Under the pieces are notes generated by a model that searched no databases, was not told the origin of the DNA, and was given only the letters and a program-made list of their open reading frames with translations. Shown here one piece after another: positions 54,962-63,135 of a DNA stretch of 64,000 nucleotides; the stretch's first letter is position 1; the number at the start of each line of letters is the position of its first letter. A program made the translations under genes and the position numbers. Source of the stretch: Magnetospirillum moscoviense (GTDB lineage: Bacteria > Pseudomonadota > Alphaproteobacteria > Rhodospirillales > Magnetospirillaceae); NCBI RefSeq assembly GCF_001650635.1, contig NZ_LWQU01000104.1, positions 124,001 to 188,000 of the forward strand, in the 5' to 3' direction.

Positions 54962-55464
54962 CCAGCTACTTCCACACCACGTCCAAGAGATTGGCGAAGC
55001 GGGTGTGGGAGGCATTGGGCGGGACAATTCGGCATATCCGGCAGACCGGGGAGGTACGGTACGACCATGGGGTACTCCCTCCGCTCGTCCAGTTCCCGGA
55101 TATCCTTTTGAGGTTCGGGAGGGGCTTTCGATTGGCGAATGGCCATCACCAGCTCAATGAGGACAGCCGCATCATTCAGCATGGAAAACAGCTCTTTGAT
55201 CGCATTGACAAGCGTGGTCGCCGTGATGACGCGCTGGTCACCCTGGGGATCGCGAAAGAGACGATCGATCGCATTTCCGATCGGTGTCCACGCGCCGAGC
55301 GCCATGCCGATCAAAACTGCATAGTGAATATCATCGTGGCCACATTCGGCGCTGGTCATCTCAAGGGCCTCAAGCCTCCGAATGGTCAGCTCGAGTTCTT
55401 CCCGTAAGGCGCCGGCGTTCTGCCAGCTTTCCTCGGATGACAGAGAATTACGGTGACAGTGCAC
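54808..55464 (-). CDS. Hypothetical protein, doubtful and probably chimeric
   Basis: A 218-aa frame from a GTG at 55464. Residues about 20-115 are helical and protein-like (REELELTIRRLEALE, ATTLVNAIKELFSMLNDAAVLIELV), whereas the last 80 residues look like the antisense of the opposite fragments. A real gene 5' part may be fused to foreign DNA here. No family or function is recognised. Confidence 0.35.
   Translation of the reverse strand: MHCHRNSLSSEESWQNAGALREELELTIRRLEALEMTSAECGHDDIHYAVLIGMALGAWTPIGNAIDRLFRDPQGDQRVITATTLVNAIKELFSMLNDAAVLIELVMAIRQSKAPPEPQKDIRELDERREYPMVVPYLPGLPDMPNCPAQCLPHPLRQSLGRGVEVAGHDARCPVYRRSANIPVRTPVANQRTLSNSPASRLVNSAMASSTACCQSPS
54958..55407 (+). other. Possible coding frame starting in ATGA overlap with the fragment
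   Basis: From ATG 54958, coupled to the stop of the preceding fragment, a frame begins MTSYFHTTSKRLAKRVWEAL. The first 35-40 residues look protein-like; the rest resembles the antisense of the minus-strand frame at 55464. I see a 5' gene piece that has lost its natural 3' end. No family is recognised. Confidence 0.3.
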
Positions 55465-55559
55465 TAAATACCCAGACTCAGTGCATCATAACACCTTGAT
55501 TTCAAACAAGAGAAGGTTCGCCGCTAGCCTCCTCCCACCCGCCACTTTCCTTTCGAAAC

Positions 55560-55580
55560 AGTCCCCAACGGGGGCTTTTT
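55560..55580 (+). terminator. Rho-independent terminator
   Basis: AGTCCCC, loop AAC, GGGGGCT, then a T-run: a 7-bp stem with one G-T pair followed by five Ts. It would stop rightward transcripts from the remnant region. Confidence 0.6.
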
Positions 55581-55700
55581 CATGGGCCTGCGGGATTTTT
55601 CCAACCAGTCCGGGTCGCGCGCGGGTGCGCGCACGAGGCCTTGGCCTGTCCCGCGGCCGGCGAATGCTGCGCTGCCCCGCTTCGGGTCGCGCCACCCGAC

Positions 55701-55735
55701 AAAAAAGCCGCGCCCCGAGGGGTGCGGCTTTTTGC
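55701..55735. terminator. Bidirectional rho-independent terminator after bactofilin
   Basis: A run of six A, then GCCGC plus CCCC pairing with GGGG plus GCGGC, then a run of five T. The stem has T-runs on both strands. It lies 23 nt after the bactofilin stop on the minus strand and fits as the end of that operon. Confidence 0.75.
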
Positions 55736-55757
55736 TGTCGGCCTGAAACGCCGACGG

Positions 55758-56261
55758 TCAGTTGATGGTGGCGGGGGCGGTCTCGTCGGTCGTCGCCTCG
55801 ATCACCGCAGCCTGGGCCACCGGGGCGGCGGGCGCGGGCAGGGCGGCGCCGTTGCTCTTCTTCGGAGCCTCGGCGGCGGCCTCGGCCGGGGCGCCGGCAT
55901 TCTTGCGGGCGAAATGGCCTTCGACCTCGGCGCCGGCCTCGATCTCCAGGCTGCAATGGGTGATGTCGCCGATCACCTTGGCGGAATGGGCGATCGAGAT
56001 GGTGGTGGCGGTGATCTTGCCGCGCAGTTCGCCGTGCACATGCACGGTCTCGGCGGTCACCTCGCCGGAAATGCGGGCCCCTTCGCCGACCACCAGATTC
56101 TGACAGGCGATATCGCCTTCGACCTGGCCGTCGATCTGCATCTCGCCCTGGGTGAAGATGTCGCCGACGATACGGACGTCGGGACCGATCACCGACAGCG
56201 GGACTGCCGATTTGGCGTGGCCGCCGCCCATGGGGTTGACCTTAGCGAGCTTTCGGAACAT
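55758..56261 (-). CDS. Bactofilin
   Basis: A 167-aa bactofilin, a nucleotide-free cytoskeletal polymer. The beta-helix core (about residues 18-115) has the repeat pattern GDIFTQGEMQIDGQVEGDI and GELRGKITATTISI; the flanks are an N-terminal polar segment and an Ala/Pro-rich tail. ATG 56261 is chosen (MFRKLAK). It overlaps the end of the LytM peptidase gene by 20 nt. The bactofilin and LytM pair is a known partnership in cell-shape and stalk formation. Confidence 0.9.
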   Translation of the reverse strand: MFRKLAKVNPMGGGHAKSAVPLSVIGPDVRIVGDIFTQGEMQIDGQVEGDIACQNLVVGEGARISGEVTAETVHVHGELRGKITATTISIAHSAKVIGDITHCSLEIEAGAEVEGHFARKNAGAPAEAAAEAPKKSNGAALPAPAAPVAQAAVIEATTDETAPATIN

Positions 56262-57447
56262 CACGACCTGCCGAGATGAATTTGACCGGGTCCTTGGGAG
56301 CATTGTTGACGCGCACTTCATAGTGCAGATGCGCGCCGGTGGAACGCCCGGAATTGCCCACCAAGCCAATGACCGTCGAGCGCGTCACCTTCTGGCCGTC
56401 CTTGACCTTGATGCGCGACAGATGGGCGTAGCGGCTGGAAATGCCGTTGCCATGGTCGATCTCGACGGTGTTGCCGTAGCGGTCCCATGGTTCGGCCAGG
56501 GTGATGATGCCGTCGCCGGCGGCATAGACCGGCGTGCCGATCGGTGCGCCCAGATCGACGCCTTCATGGATGCCGCTGCGATTGTTCAGCGGATCGTTGC
56601 GGGTGCCGTAGCCGCTGTTGAATTCATAGCCGCCGCGGATTGGCTCGGCCAGCGGCAGGCGCTGCAAGGTGGCCTTGACGCCCTTCCATTGGGCCATCCG
56701 CTCGACCAGCGCGCCCATGCTGACATCTTCCACCGCGCCGGCCGGGGCCGGGATGAACGGGCCGCCCAGACCGGGCGAACGCTTGGCCTGCGACAGCACG
56801 CGGGCCGGGTCCAGTCCCAGCTTGGAAATCTGCTTCTCGGTCTCGGCGATGCGCGAGCCGGCGGCATCCGAGGTCTTTTCGATGGCCTTGACCGAGGTGT
56901 TGCGCAGCCGCTCGAGCGAGGCTTCCAGCTCGCGCACCTGGTCGCGCACGGCGCCGGCCTCGTTGGCGCCGGGCTGGCCCTTTTCGTCATAGGCCGGTTC
57001 CGGCACCACGCGGCCGCGCGCCAAAGCCGGCGCGCCCTTGCCGGGGCGGTCCTTGGCCAGGGCGTCGTTGGATTCCGCCAGGGTCTTCAGGTTGGTGTGG
57101 ACGGTATCGACCTCGCGGGCGATGTCGCCGACCAGCCGCTCGGCCGAGTTCAGGCGGTGCTGGGCGGCGCGGTACGACGCCATCATCTCTTCCAGCGTGC
57201 GTTCCTTGGCGGCCAGTTCGTCGGGCTGGCGGGTCAGCAAAGTGGTGGCGGTGCCGGCCCAGAAGGCCAGGGCGGCGACGCTGGCCACCAGCATCAGCTG
57301 GCGCTTGCGAGTCACGGTGAAATGTTCGGCGCTGCCATCCGGGCGGCGCACAAAGACCTGCCACTCGGGCAGAATCTGCGCTGCCAGGCGTTTTGCGATC
57401 TTGGAGTTTTTACCCCTCGCGATGAGGCCCAGTTTCCTGTCCACCAC
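56242..57447 (-). CDS. LytM/M23-family peptidase with N-terminal TM and coiled coil
   Basis: A 401-aa protein. A cytoplasmic N-terminus (about 1-48) leads to a TM helix (about 50-70). A long coiled coil (about 75-215) follows, and the M23 domain spans about 285-390. The metal site is intact: HEGVD supplies His-x3-Asp and HLHYE the His-x-His. It should cut peptidoglycan cross-links. It starts at GTG 57447 or 57444. It is coupled to bactofilin, which may position it. Confidence 0.9.
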   Translation of the reverse strand: MVDRKLGLIARGKNSKIAKRLAAQILPEWQVFVRRPDGSAEHFTVTRKRQLMLVASVAALAFWAGTATTLLTRQPDELAAKERTLEEMMASYRAAQHRLNSAERLVGDIAREVDTVHTNLKTLAESNDALAKDRPGKGAPALARGRVVPEPAYDEKGQPGANEAGAVRDQVRELEASLERLRNTSVKAIEKTSDAAGSRIAETEKQISKLGLDPARVLSQAKRSPGLGGPFIPAPAGAVEDVSMGALVERMAQWKGVKATLQRLPLAEPIRGGYEFNSGYGTRNDPLNNRSGIHEGVDLGAPIGTPVYAAGDGIITLAEPWDRYGNTVEIDHGNGISSRYAHLSRIKVKDGQKVTRSTVIGLVGNSGRSTGAHLHYEVRVNNAPKDPVKFISAGRDVPKAR

Positions 57448-57578
57448 CTTGGTATCTTCCCCCTGCCGTGTCGCGGATGTTGGATTCTCTGGTACGGCGA
57501 TGGCGAGTGTACTCAGGCGATGTGCGTTAATCTATAGGTAATGACTCCAAACGATCGGTTAATTCGAAAAGCTTGATG

Positions 57579-59606
57579 TCACCTGCCTTCCCGCCACCAT
57601 GCGGCCAGGATTGCACCAAGTGATAGGAACAAAAGCAAGATGGGTGTGAAAAAGGGAACATCGCGAGCGCCGGTGACGACGAATTCGTCGCGGGCGACCA
57701 CGCCGATCCAGCCATTTCCGGCGGTCGCGCCGCCGCCCGCGACGCGGCGGATGTCGGGAATGCCGTCCTTGGCGAGCTGGGTGGTCGAGCCCCGGCTGGC
57801 CGCCGCGATCGGGGCCAGGATGGCGGCGGTGGCGGTCAGTTCGCCCATTTCCAGCGGGCTGGCCCCGCCATGCGCCGCCACGGTGTGGAAGGCGCCGGCG
57901 CTGATCCGCCACAAGCCTGGCTGATCGGCCGGCAGGCTGGCGTGGAACGCGCCGTCGGTCCCTGGGACCAGGGGATGGTCGGCACTGCTGCCGTCGGGGC
58001 GGGTGACGGTGATCGGGCCGGCCTGGTCGGCCAGGGTGCGCCGGGTCACCTCCAGCCGGCCGGCGCGGATCTCGGCGGCCAGCGCCTCCTCCTCCAGTTC
58101 GGGCTCCTGCATCAGCCAATGGGCCAGCCGGCGCAGCAATTCGTCGTGCGGGCCGCCGCCCTCGTGGCCGCGGGCCCACAGCCAGGCGGTGTCCGACAGC
58201 AGCAGGCCGACGCGGCCTTCGCCCACCCGGTTCAGCACCAACAGCGGCCGGCCGTCGGTGCCGGTCAGCACGGTCTGGCCCGCGCTGGGCCCCACCGCGA
58301 TTTGGCGCACCCACGGCCCCCAGCCGGCTTCCGCCGCCGCCAGCGGGCCGCTGACCGGGTGGCGCCGCCCGATCTCGGCCAGGCGCGGGCGGAAGCTTTT
58401 CTCGATGACCTGGCCGGTGGGGGCAGCCGGCAGCACCGCGCCCAGCGAGGATTCCGAAAGCGCGCCGGGCTCGGCGAATTCCGGCCCCACCGACACCAGA
58501 AGTGCTCCGCCCTTGCGGACGTAATCGGCCAGCGCCTGGTAATAGCCGCCGGTCAGGATGCCGCGGCCGCGATAGCGATCGAACACCACCAGATCGAAGT
58601 CGGGCAGCTTTTCCTCGAACAATTCGCGGACCGGGAAGGTGATCAGCGACAATTCGCGGATCGGCGTCAGATCGTCCTTTTCCGGCGGGCGCAGGATGGT
58701 GAAATGGACCAGATCGACCGAGGGGTCGGCCTTCAGCAGGTTGCGCCAGGCCCGCTCGCCGGCATGGGGCTCGCCCGAGACCAGCAGCACCTTCAGCCGG
58801 TCGCGCACCCCCGACACCGAGACCAGTTGGCGGTTGTTGGCGTCGGACAGCTCGCCGGCGGCCGCCTCGGCGGCCAGCTCGACCAGATTGGTCCCGCCAT
58901 GGCGGATGGGGATATCCAAATGCAGGTCGCGATTGACCGGCTGGGCCGAATCGATCAGCGGGGTGCCGTCGATGGCGACAGTCAGCCGCACCGGGGCCGT
59001 CTGGCCGGGATCGTCGATGCGCAGCGTGATCGGTGCACTTTTGCCGACCAGGGCGAAGCCGGGCTGGCGGACGATGGTCAGGCGGCGGTCGCGTTCGGTG
59101 GCGGTGCCGGTCAGCAGGACGTGCAGGGGCGCGTCCAGGCGGGGCGGGGGGCTGGCATCGTGGATGCGGCCGTCGGTGATGGCGACGATGCCGGCCAGCC
59201 GGCGCCGTCCGATCTCGGCCAGGGCGCGGTCGGCGGCTTCGAACAGGCGGGTGCCCTGGTCGGTGCCGGCCACCCGCTCGACCCGGACCTCAAGGTTGGG
59301 CAGGCGGGCCAGGCGCTCGCGCACCCCAGCCAGCGCCGCTTCGGCGCGCTCGGCCCGGCCGTCGATGCGGTTGGACGGGCTGTCATCCATCAGCACCAGG
59401 GCGATGTCGGGCAGGGATTGGCGCTCGGCCACCGTCAGGCGCGGGCCGGCCAGGGCGGCGGTCAGCACGGCGAACAAGGCCAGCCGCCACCAGGCACCCC
59501 GGGCGCGCCGCAGCACCGCGAAGGCGGCGACGGCCAGGAAGGCCAAGGCCAGCACCGCCAGGTGCGACCAGTCCAGCAGCGGCGCGAAATGCAGGCTGGC
59601 GTTCAT
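57579..59606 (-). CDS. Large membrane protein with vWA-like and GATase-like regions
   Basis: A 675-aa inner-membrane protein. Two TM helices near the N-terminus (about 14-60) precede a vWA-like segment (DIALVLMDDSPSNRID, GIVAITDGRIHDA). A GATase-like fold (FDLVVFDRYRGRGI, GGALLVSVGPEFA) follows, and a final TM helix lies at about 650-668. It is usually encoded beside MoxR and DUF58 genes, as here, with presumed envelope or chaperone-linked functions. It starts in ATGA overlap with the DUF4159 gene. Confidence 0.8.
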   Translation of the reverse strand: MNASLHFAPLLDWSHLAVLALAFLAVAAFAVLRRARGAWWRLALFAVLTAALAGPRLTVAERQSLPDIALVLMDDSPSNRIDGRAERAEAALAGVRERLARLPNLEVRVERVAGTDQGTRLFEAADRALAEIGRRRLAGIVAITDGRIHDASPPPRLDAPLHVLLTGTATERDRRLTIVRQPGFALVGKSAPITLRIDDPGQTAPVRLTVAIDGTPLIDSAQPVNRDLHLDIPIRHGGTNLVELAAEAAAGELSDANNRQLVSVSGVRDRLKVLLVSGEPHAGERAWRNLLKADPSVDLVHFTILRPPEKDDLTPIRELSLITFPVRELFEEKLPDFDLVVFDRYRGRGILTGGYYQALADYVRKGGALLVSVGPEFAEPGALSESSLGAVLPAAPTGQVIEKSFRPRLAEIGRRHPVSGPLAAAEAGWGPWVRQIAVGPSAGQTVLTGTDGRPLLVLNRVGEGRVGLLLSDTAWLWARGHEGGGPHDELLRRLAHWLMQEPELEEEALAAEIRAGRLEVTRRTLADQAGPITVTRPDGSSADHPLVPGTDGAFHASLPADQPGLWRISAGAFHTVAAHGGASPLEMGELTATAAILAPIAAASRGSTTQLAKDGIPDIRRVAGGGATAGNGWIGVVARDEFVVTGARDVPFFTPILLLFLSLGAILAAWWREGR

Positions 59607-62284
59607 CGGCCCAGCCTTTCCAGGATCGCCGGCAGGTGGACCTGATCGGCCTTGTAATTGCCGGTCAGGGCGTACATCACCAGATTGACGCCGAAGCGCA
59701 GCGCCATCTCGCGTTGGCGCTCGCCGCCGGGGACGCAGGCGTAAAGCGGGCGGTCGCGCTCGTCGGTGGCCCAGGCGCCGGCCCAATCGTTGGCCCCGGC
59801 CACCACCGGCGACACGCCGTCCTGGCCGCCGGCGCGGGGATCGCCGACCCAGGCAGTCCCGTTCCACCGCCCGGGCAACTCGCGCAGCAGATAGAACGAG
59901 CGGGTCAGCACATGTTCCGGCCCGACCGGCACCAGGCCGGGCAAGGCCAGATCGGCGGTGAGCGCACGGGCGCCGTCGGCCTCGCCGCCGGCATTGGTTC
60001 CGTCGCCGGCACTGTCCAGCACGATCATGCCGCCGGCCCGCAGATAGGCGGTCAGGCGGGCGATGGCCGCCGGCGAGGGCGGCTTTTGCGCCACCCCCAC
60101 CGGCCAATAGATCAGCGGGTAGAGATGGACCGGGTCGGATTCGAGATCAAGGCCGACCGGTGCGGCCAGCCGGGCGGTCGAGCGTTGGCCGACCAGCTTC
60201 GACAAGGCCTTCAGACCGGCGGCACTTTTGCGGTCGGTCTCGCCGTCATGGGTGCGCACCCAGGCCAGCCGGGTCGACAACGCCGCCTCGGGCGGGGCGG
60301 GATCGGCGGCTTGGGCTGGCAGGGCGGCGGCGGTCAAGGCGAAGGCCGCCAGCACCGCGCGGGTCAGCAGGCCGCGCAGACCCAGCGACACGATCAGGTC
60401 CAGCAGGACCAGCAGGCCGGCGGCCAGCAGCAGCGGCCCGCGCAGGTCGCGCTCGCCGGGCTTTTGGCTCGACAGCGCGGCGGATTTCACCCCGGGCACC
60501 GCCGTCAGCGGGCGCAAGGGTCCGATCAGCGGCGCCAGATTGACCGCCTGGCGCCAGGGGCCGGAGCCGTAGAAGCCGGGCGGGTGGCGCGGTCCGGCCG
60601 GCGCGCCCTCGGGCCGGGCCACCGCCAGCGGGCCGGGCGGGGTCAATCGGCCGAAACCGTCCAGCGTCTCGATGGGCATGGCCGGCCCGGCCGGCCGATC
60701 GGCGACCAGGCCGGTGGACAAGTGGGTCAGCCGGCGGGTCATCTCGACGAACAGGCCGGACAGCGGCAGGTTGCTCCATTCGGCGTTGGCGGTGGTGTGG
60801 ATCAGCGCCAGCCAGCCCTTGCCCTGGCGCCGTCCGGTCACCAGCGGCGTGCCGTCGGCCAGGCTGGCCCAGGTCCGTTCGGCCAGGTCCGGCACCGGCT
60901 CGGCCAGCACCTGCGAGGCGACGCGGATGTCGGGATCGGCGGCCAGTCCGGCGAAGGGGCCGTGATCGGGGAATGCGGCCAGGCCTTGCGGATTGGTCCA
61001 GCTCATGGCGCCGCCCAGGCTGCGGCCGCCATTGCGCAAGGCCACCGGGGCCAGCGGGTCGGCGGTGGCCCGGACAGCGATGGTACTGCCAGCGATAGCG
61101 CGCGCGGTCTCGGGGCCGGCGAAGCGGACCAGCACGCCGCCGGCCTCGACCCATTCGGTCAGCCGGCGAGTCATGCTGGCCGAGGGCGGCGGCAGATCGG
61201 CCAGCACCAGCATCGCCACGCCGCGATCCATCAGGGTGCCGACCTCGCCGCGATGCAGGTCGGCGAACGGCGCCAGGGCGCGTTCCAGGTAATAAAGCGG
61301 CGCCAGCAGCGGCACCGCCGCCTCGTCCAGCGCCACCAGTCCGACCGGGCGACGGCGCCAGCGTTCATCCAGCAAGGCGGTGGTGCCGGCCCCCATCATC
61401 CCATCGACATCCAGCCGGGCCACCTGGTTCCTTAGGTCGGCCGGCAGGCGGATCTCGACGGTCGCCTCGGTGCGGCCGGCCGGCAATTCGGTCTCGGCGC
61501 GGGCCAGCACCCGCCCGGCCGGATCGGCGGCCCGGACGGCGATGCGCTCGGGCTCGGGCAGGGCCTGGGCGCGGACCAGCCGGGCGGTCAGGCGGTCGGC
61601 GGCGCCCGATTCCTCGGGCGGGGACAGCAGCAGGGGCGCGCGGCCGAACACCAGCTCGACGCCGCCGCCCAGGGTTTGCAGCGCCCGCATCAGCTCTTGG
61701 CCGGCGCCGTCTTCCAGCCCGTCGGTCAGCCAGACGACTTCGGTGACAGTGTCGCGCGACCATGCCGCCACCGCCTTTCGCACCTCGGCCCGCGCCGTCG
61801 GCCACGGCTTCGGTTCCAGCGCGGCCAGGCGCGCCAGCGCCTCGGTGGCGGTCAGCCAATCGTCGGACAGGAACGGCGGCGCGGTGGCGACCAGGCGAAC
61901 CGGCCGGCCCAGGCGGTCGGCCTGGCGCAGGATCGTCTCGGCGAAGGATTGGCGGTCGCGCCAGTCGGCGGCCGCCGCCCAGCCATCGTCGATCACCAGC
62001 ACCAGCGGCGAGTTGGCGTGGTGTGCGCGCGGATGGGCCACCGGCCCGGCGGCGGCGGCTACCAGCAAGATCACCGCCAGCAGGCGCAGTGCCAGCATCC
62101 ACCACGGCGTGCGCGCCGTGCTGTCCTCGGCCGAACCCAGCACGGCCAGCAGGGCCAGCGGCGGGAAGGATTGGAGCCGCGGTGCGGGCGGCAACAGGCG
62201 CAGCAGCAGCCACAGGATCGGAGCCAGGGCCAGCGCCCCCAAGGCCCACGGCGCGGTGAAGCCGATGGCGCCCAGCTCTAGCAT
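59603..62284 (-). CDS. BatA-like N-terminal, DUF4159 C-terminal membrane protein
   Basis: An 893-aa protein. The N-terminal BatA-like part has a first TM helix (about 10-30) and a second (about 60-82), then a vWA-like domain (LVLVIDDGWAAAADW, VVWLTDGLEDGA). A middle TM region lies near 620-660. The C-terminal part has the DUF4159 signature (LYPLIYWPVGV, GGMIVLDSAGDGT, then SFYLLRELPGRW). It overlaps DUF58 by 7 nt. The role is linked to MoxR complexes; the mechanism is unknown. Confidence 0.85.
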   Translation of the reverse strand: MLELGAIGFTAPWALGALALAPILWLLLRLLPPAPRLQSFPPLALLAVLGSAEDSTARTPWWMLALRLLAVILLVAAAAGPVAHPRAHHANSPLVLVIDDGWAAAADWRDRQSFAETILRQADRLGRPVRLVATAPPFLSDDWLTATEALARLAALEPKPWPTARAEVRKAVAAWSRDTVTEVVWLTDGLEDGAGQELMRALQTLGGGVELVFGRAPLLLSPPEESGAADRLTARLVRAQALPEPERIAVRAADPAGRVLARAETELPAGRTEATVEIRLPADLRNQVARLDVDGMMGAGTTALLDERWRRRPVGLVALDEAAVPLLAPLYYLERALAPFADLHRGEVGTLMDRGVAMLVLADLPPPSASMTRRLTEWVEAGGVLVRFAGPETARAIAGSTIAVRATADPLAPVALRNGGRSLGGAMSWTNPQGLAAFPDHGPFAGLAADPDIRVASQVLAEPVPDLAERTWASLADGTPLVTGRRQGKGWLALIHTTANAEWSNLPLSGLFVEMTRRLTHLSTGLVADRPAGPAMPIETLDGFGRLTPPGPLAVARPEGAPAGPRHPPGFYGSGPWRQAVNLAPLIGPLRPLTAVPGVKSAALSSQKPGERDLRGPLLLAAGLLVLLDLIVSLGLRGLLTRAVLAAFALTAAALPAQAADPAPPEAALSTRLAWVRTHDGETDRKSAAGLKALSKLVGQRSTARLAAPVGLDLESDPVHLYPLIYWPVGVAQKPPSPAAIARLTAYLRAGGMIVLDSAGDGTNAGGEADGARALTADLALPGLVPVGPEHVLTRSFYLLRELPGRWNGTAWVGDPRAGGQDGVSPVVAGANDWAGAWATDERDRPLYACVPGGERQREMALRFGVNLVMYALTGNYKADQVHLPAILERLGR

Positions 62285-63135
62285 GGCAGGCCGTTTCGCG
62301 GCGACGCCAGCCGGCGGTAAAGGGCCAGCAGGGCGGTCTGTGGCGGCTGGTCGCTATGGTGGCAGGAAAAGCTCCAGCCGGCGGCGCGGGCGATGGCCAC
62401 CAATCCGTCGCGGTGGGCGGTCATCCGCTGCTGGTAGCCATCGCGCAGGTCCTGCGCCCGCCGGGCCAGGAACTCGGCGCCGCTTTCCGGGTCGGTGAAG
62501 CGGATGCGGCCGTCGAACGGCAGGGTTTCCTCGGCCGGGTCCAGCACCTGCAACAGGTGGCCGCCGGCCCGGCCGCCGGCCCAGGCGCGGACCCGGGCGG
62601 CGATCATGTCCAACGGCTCGAGGAAATCCGACACCAGCACCATCTCGACGCCCTTGGGCGGCGGGGCGGCGGGCGGCGCGGGCGTTGCCGCCAGCGCGGC
62701 GGCCAAGCGCGACAGGGCCTGCGGCCCGTGGCCGGTCGGCAGCCAGCCGGCGGCGGCCACCCGTTCGCCGCCGCGCAGCAGGCAGGCGGCCAAGGCCAGG
62801 GTCAGCACCAGGGCGCGTTCGGCCTTGGTCGGCAGGTTCGGATCCGAGCGCCATTCCATCGAGGCGGTGCCGTCGCACCACAGCCACACCGTCTGGGCGG
62901 CAGCCCACTCGGTCTGGCGCACGAACAGGTCCTGGCCGCGCGCCGATTGCCGCCAGTCGATGGCCGAGGCCGGGTCGCCGGTCTGGGCATGGCGGAACTG
63001 CCAGAAGGATTCGCCCGGTCCGGCCCGGCGTCGCCCATGTGCGCCGCCGGTCACGGCGGCGGCCACCCGTTCGGCCGCCACCAGCAAGGGCGGCAGCCGG
63101 GCGGCCAATTGCCGGGCGGCGCCCTCGGTGGTCAC
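62278..63135 (-). CDS. DUF58 domain protein
   Basis: A 285-aa protein. The family signature GDPASAIDWRQSARGQDLFVRQ is at about residues 54-75, and a vWA-like MIDAS-type segment (WLWCDGTASMEW) follows. No TM helix. It is normally paired with MoxR, which may act on its metal-binding site. It starts with GTG 63135 in GTGA overlap with moxR. Confidence 0.88.
   Translation of the reverse strand: MTTEGAARQLAARLPPLLVAAERVAAAVTGGAHGRRRAGPGESFWQFRHAQTGDPASAIDWRQSARGQDLFVRQTEWAAAQTVWLWCDGTASMEWRSDPNLPTKAERALVLTLALAACLLRGGERVAAAGWLPTGHGPQALSRLAAALAATPAPPAAPPPKGVEMVLVSDFLEPLDMIAARVRAWAGGRAGGHLLQVLDPAEETLPFDGRIRFTDPESGAEFLARRAQDLRDGYQQRMTAHRDGLVAIARAAGWSFSCHHSDQPPQTALLALYRRLASPRNGLPC

Larger units (their letters stand above)
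55465..55757. other. Non-coding stretch with two terminators
   Basis: No frame with convincing coding character. It contains a hairpin with T-run at 55560-55580 and a bidirectional terminator at 55701-55735. It marks the right edge of the mosaic region next to the bactofilin operon. Confidence 0.5.

Noticed and set aside
59607-60107. Extension of the 675-aa membrane protein upstream of 59606
   Set aside because: Overlaps the DUF4159 gene and is low-complexity antisense-like sequence.
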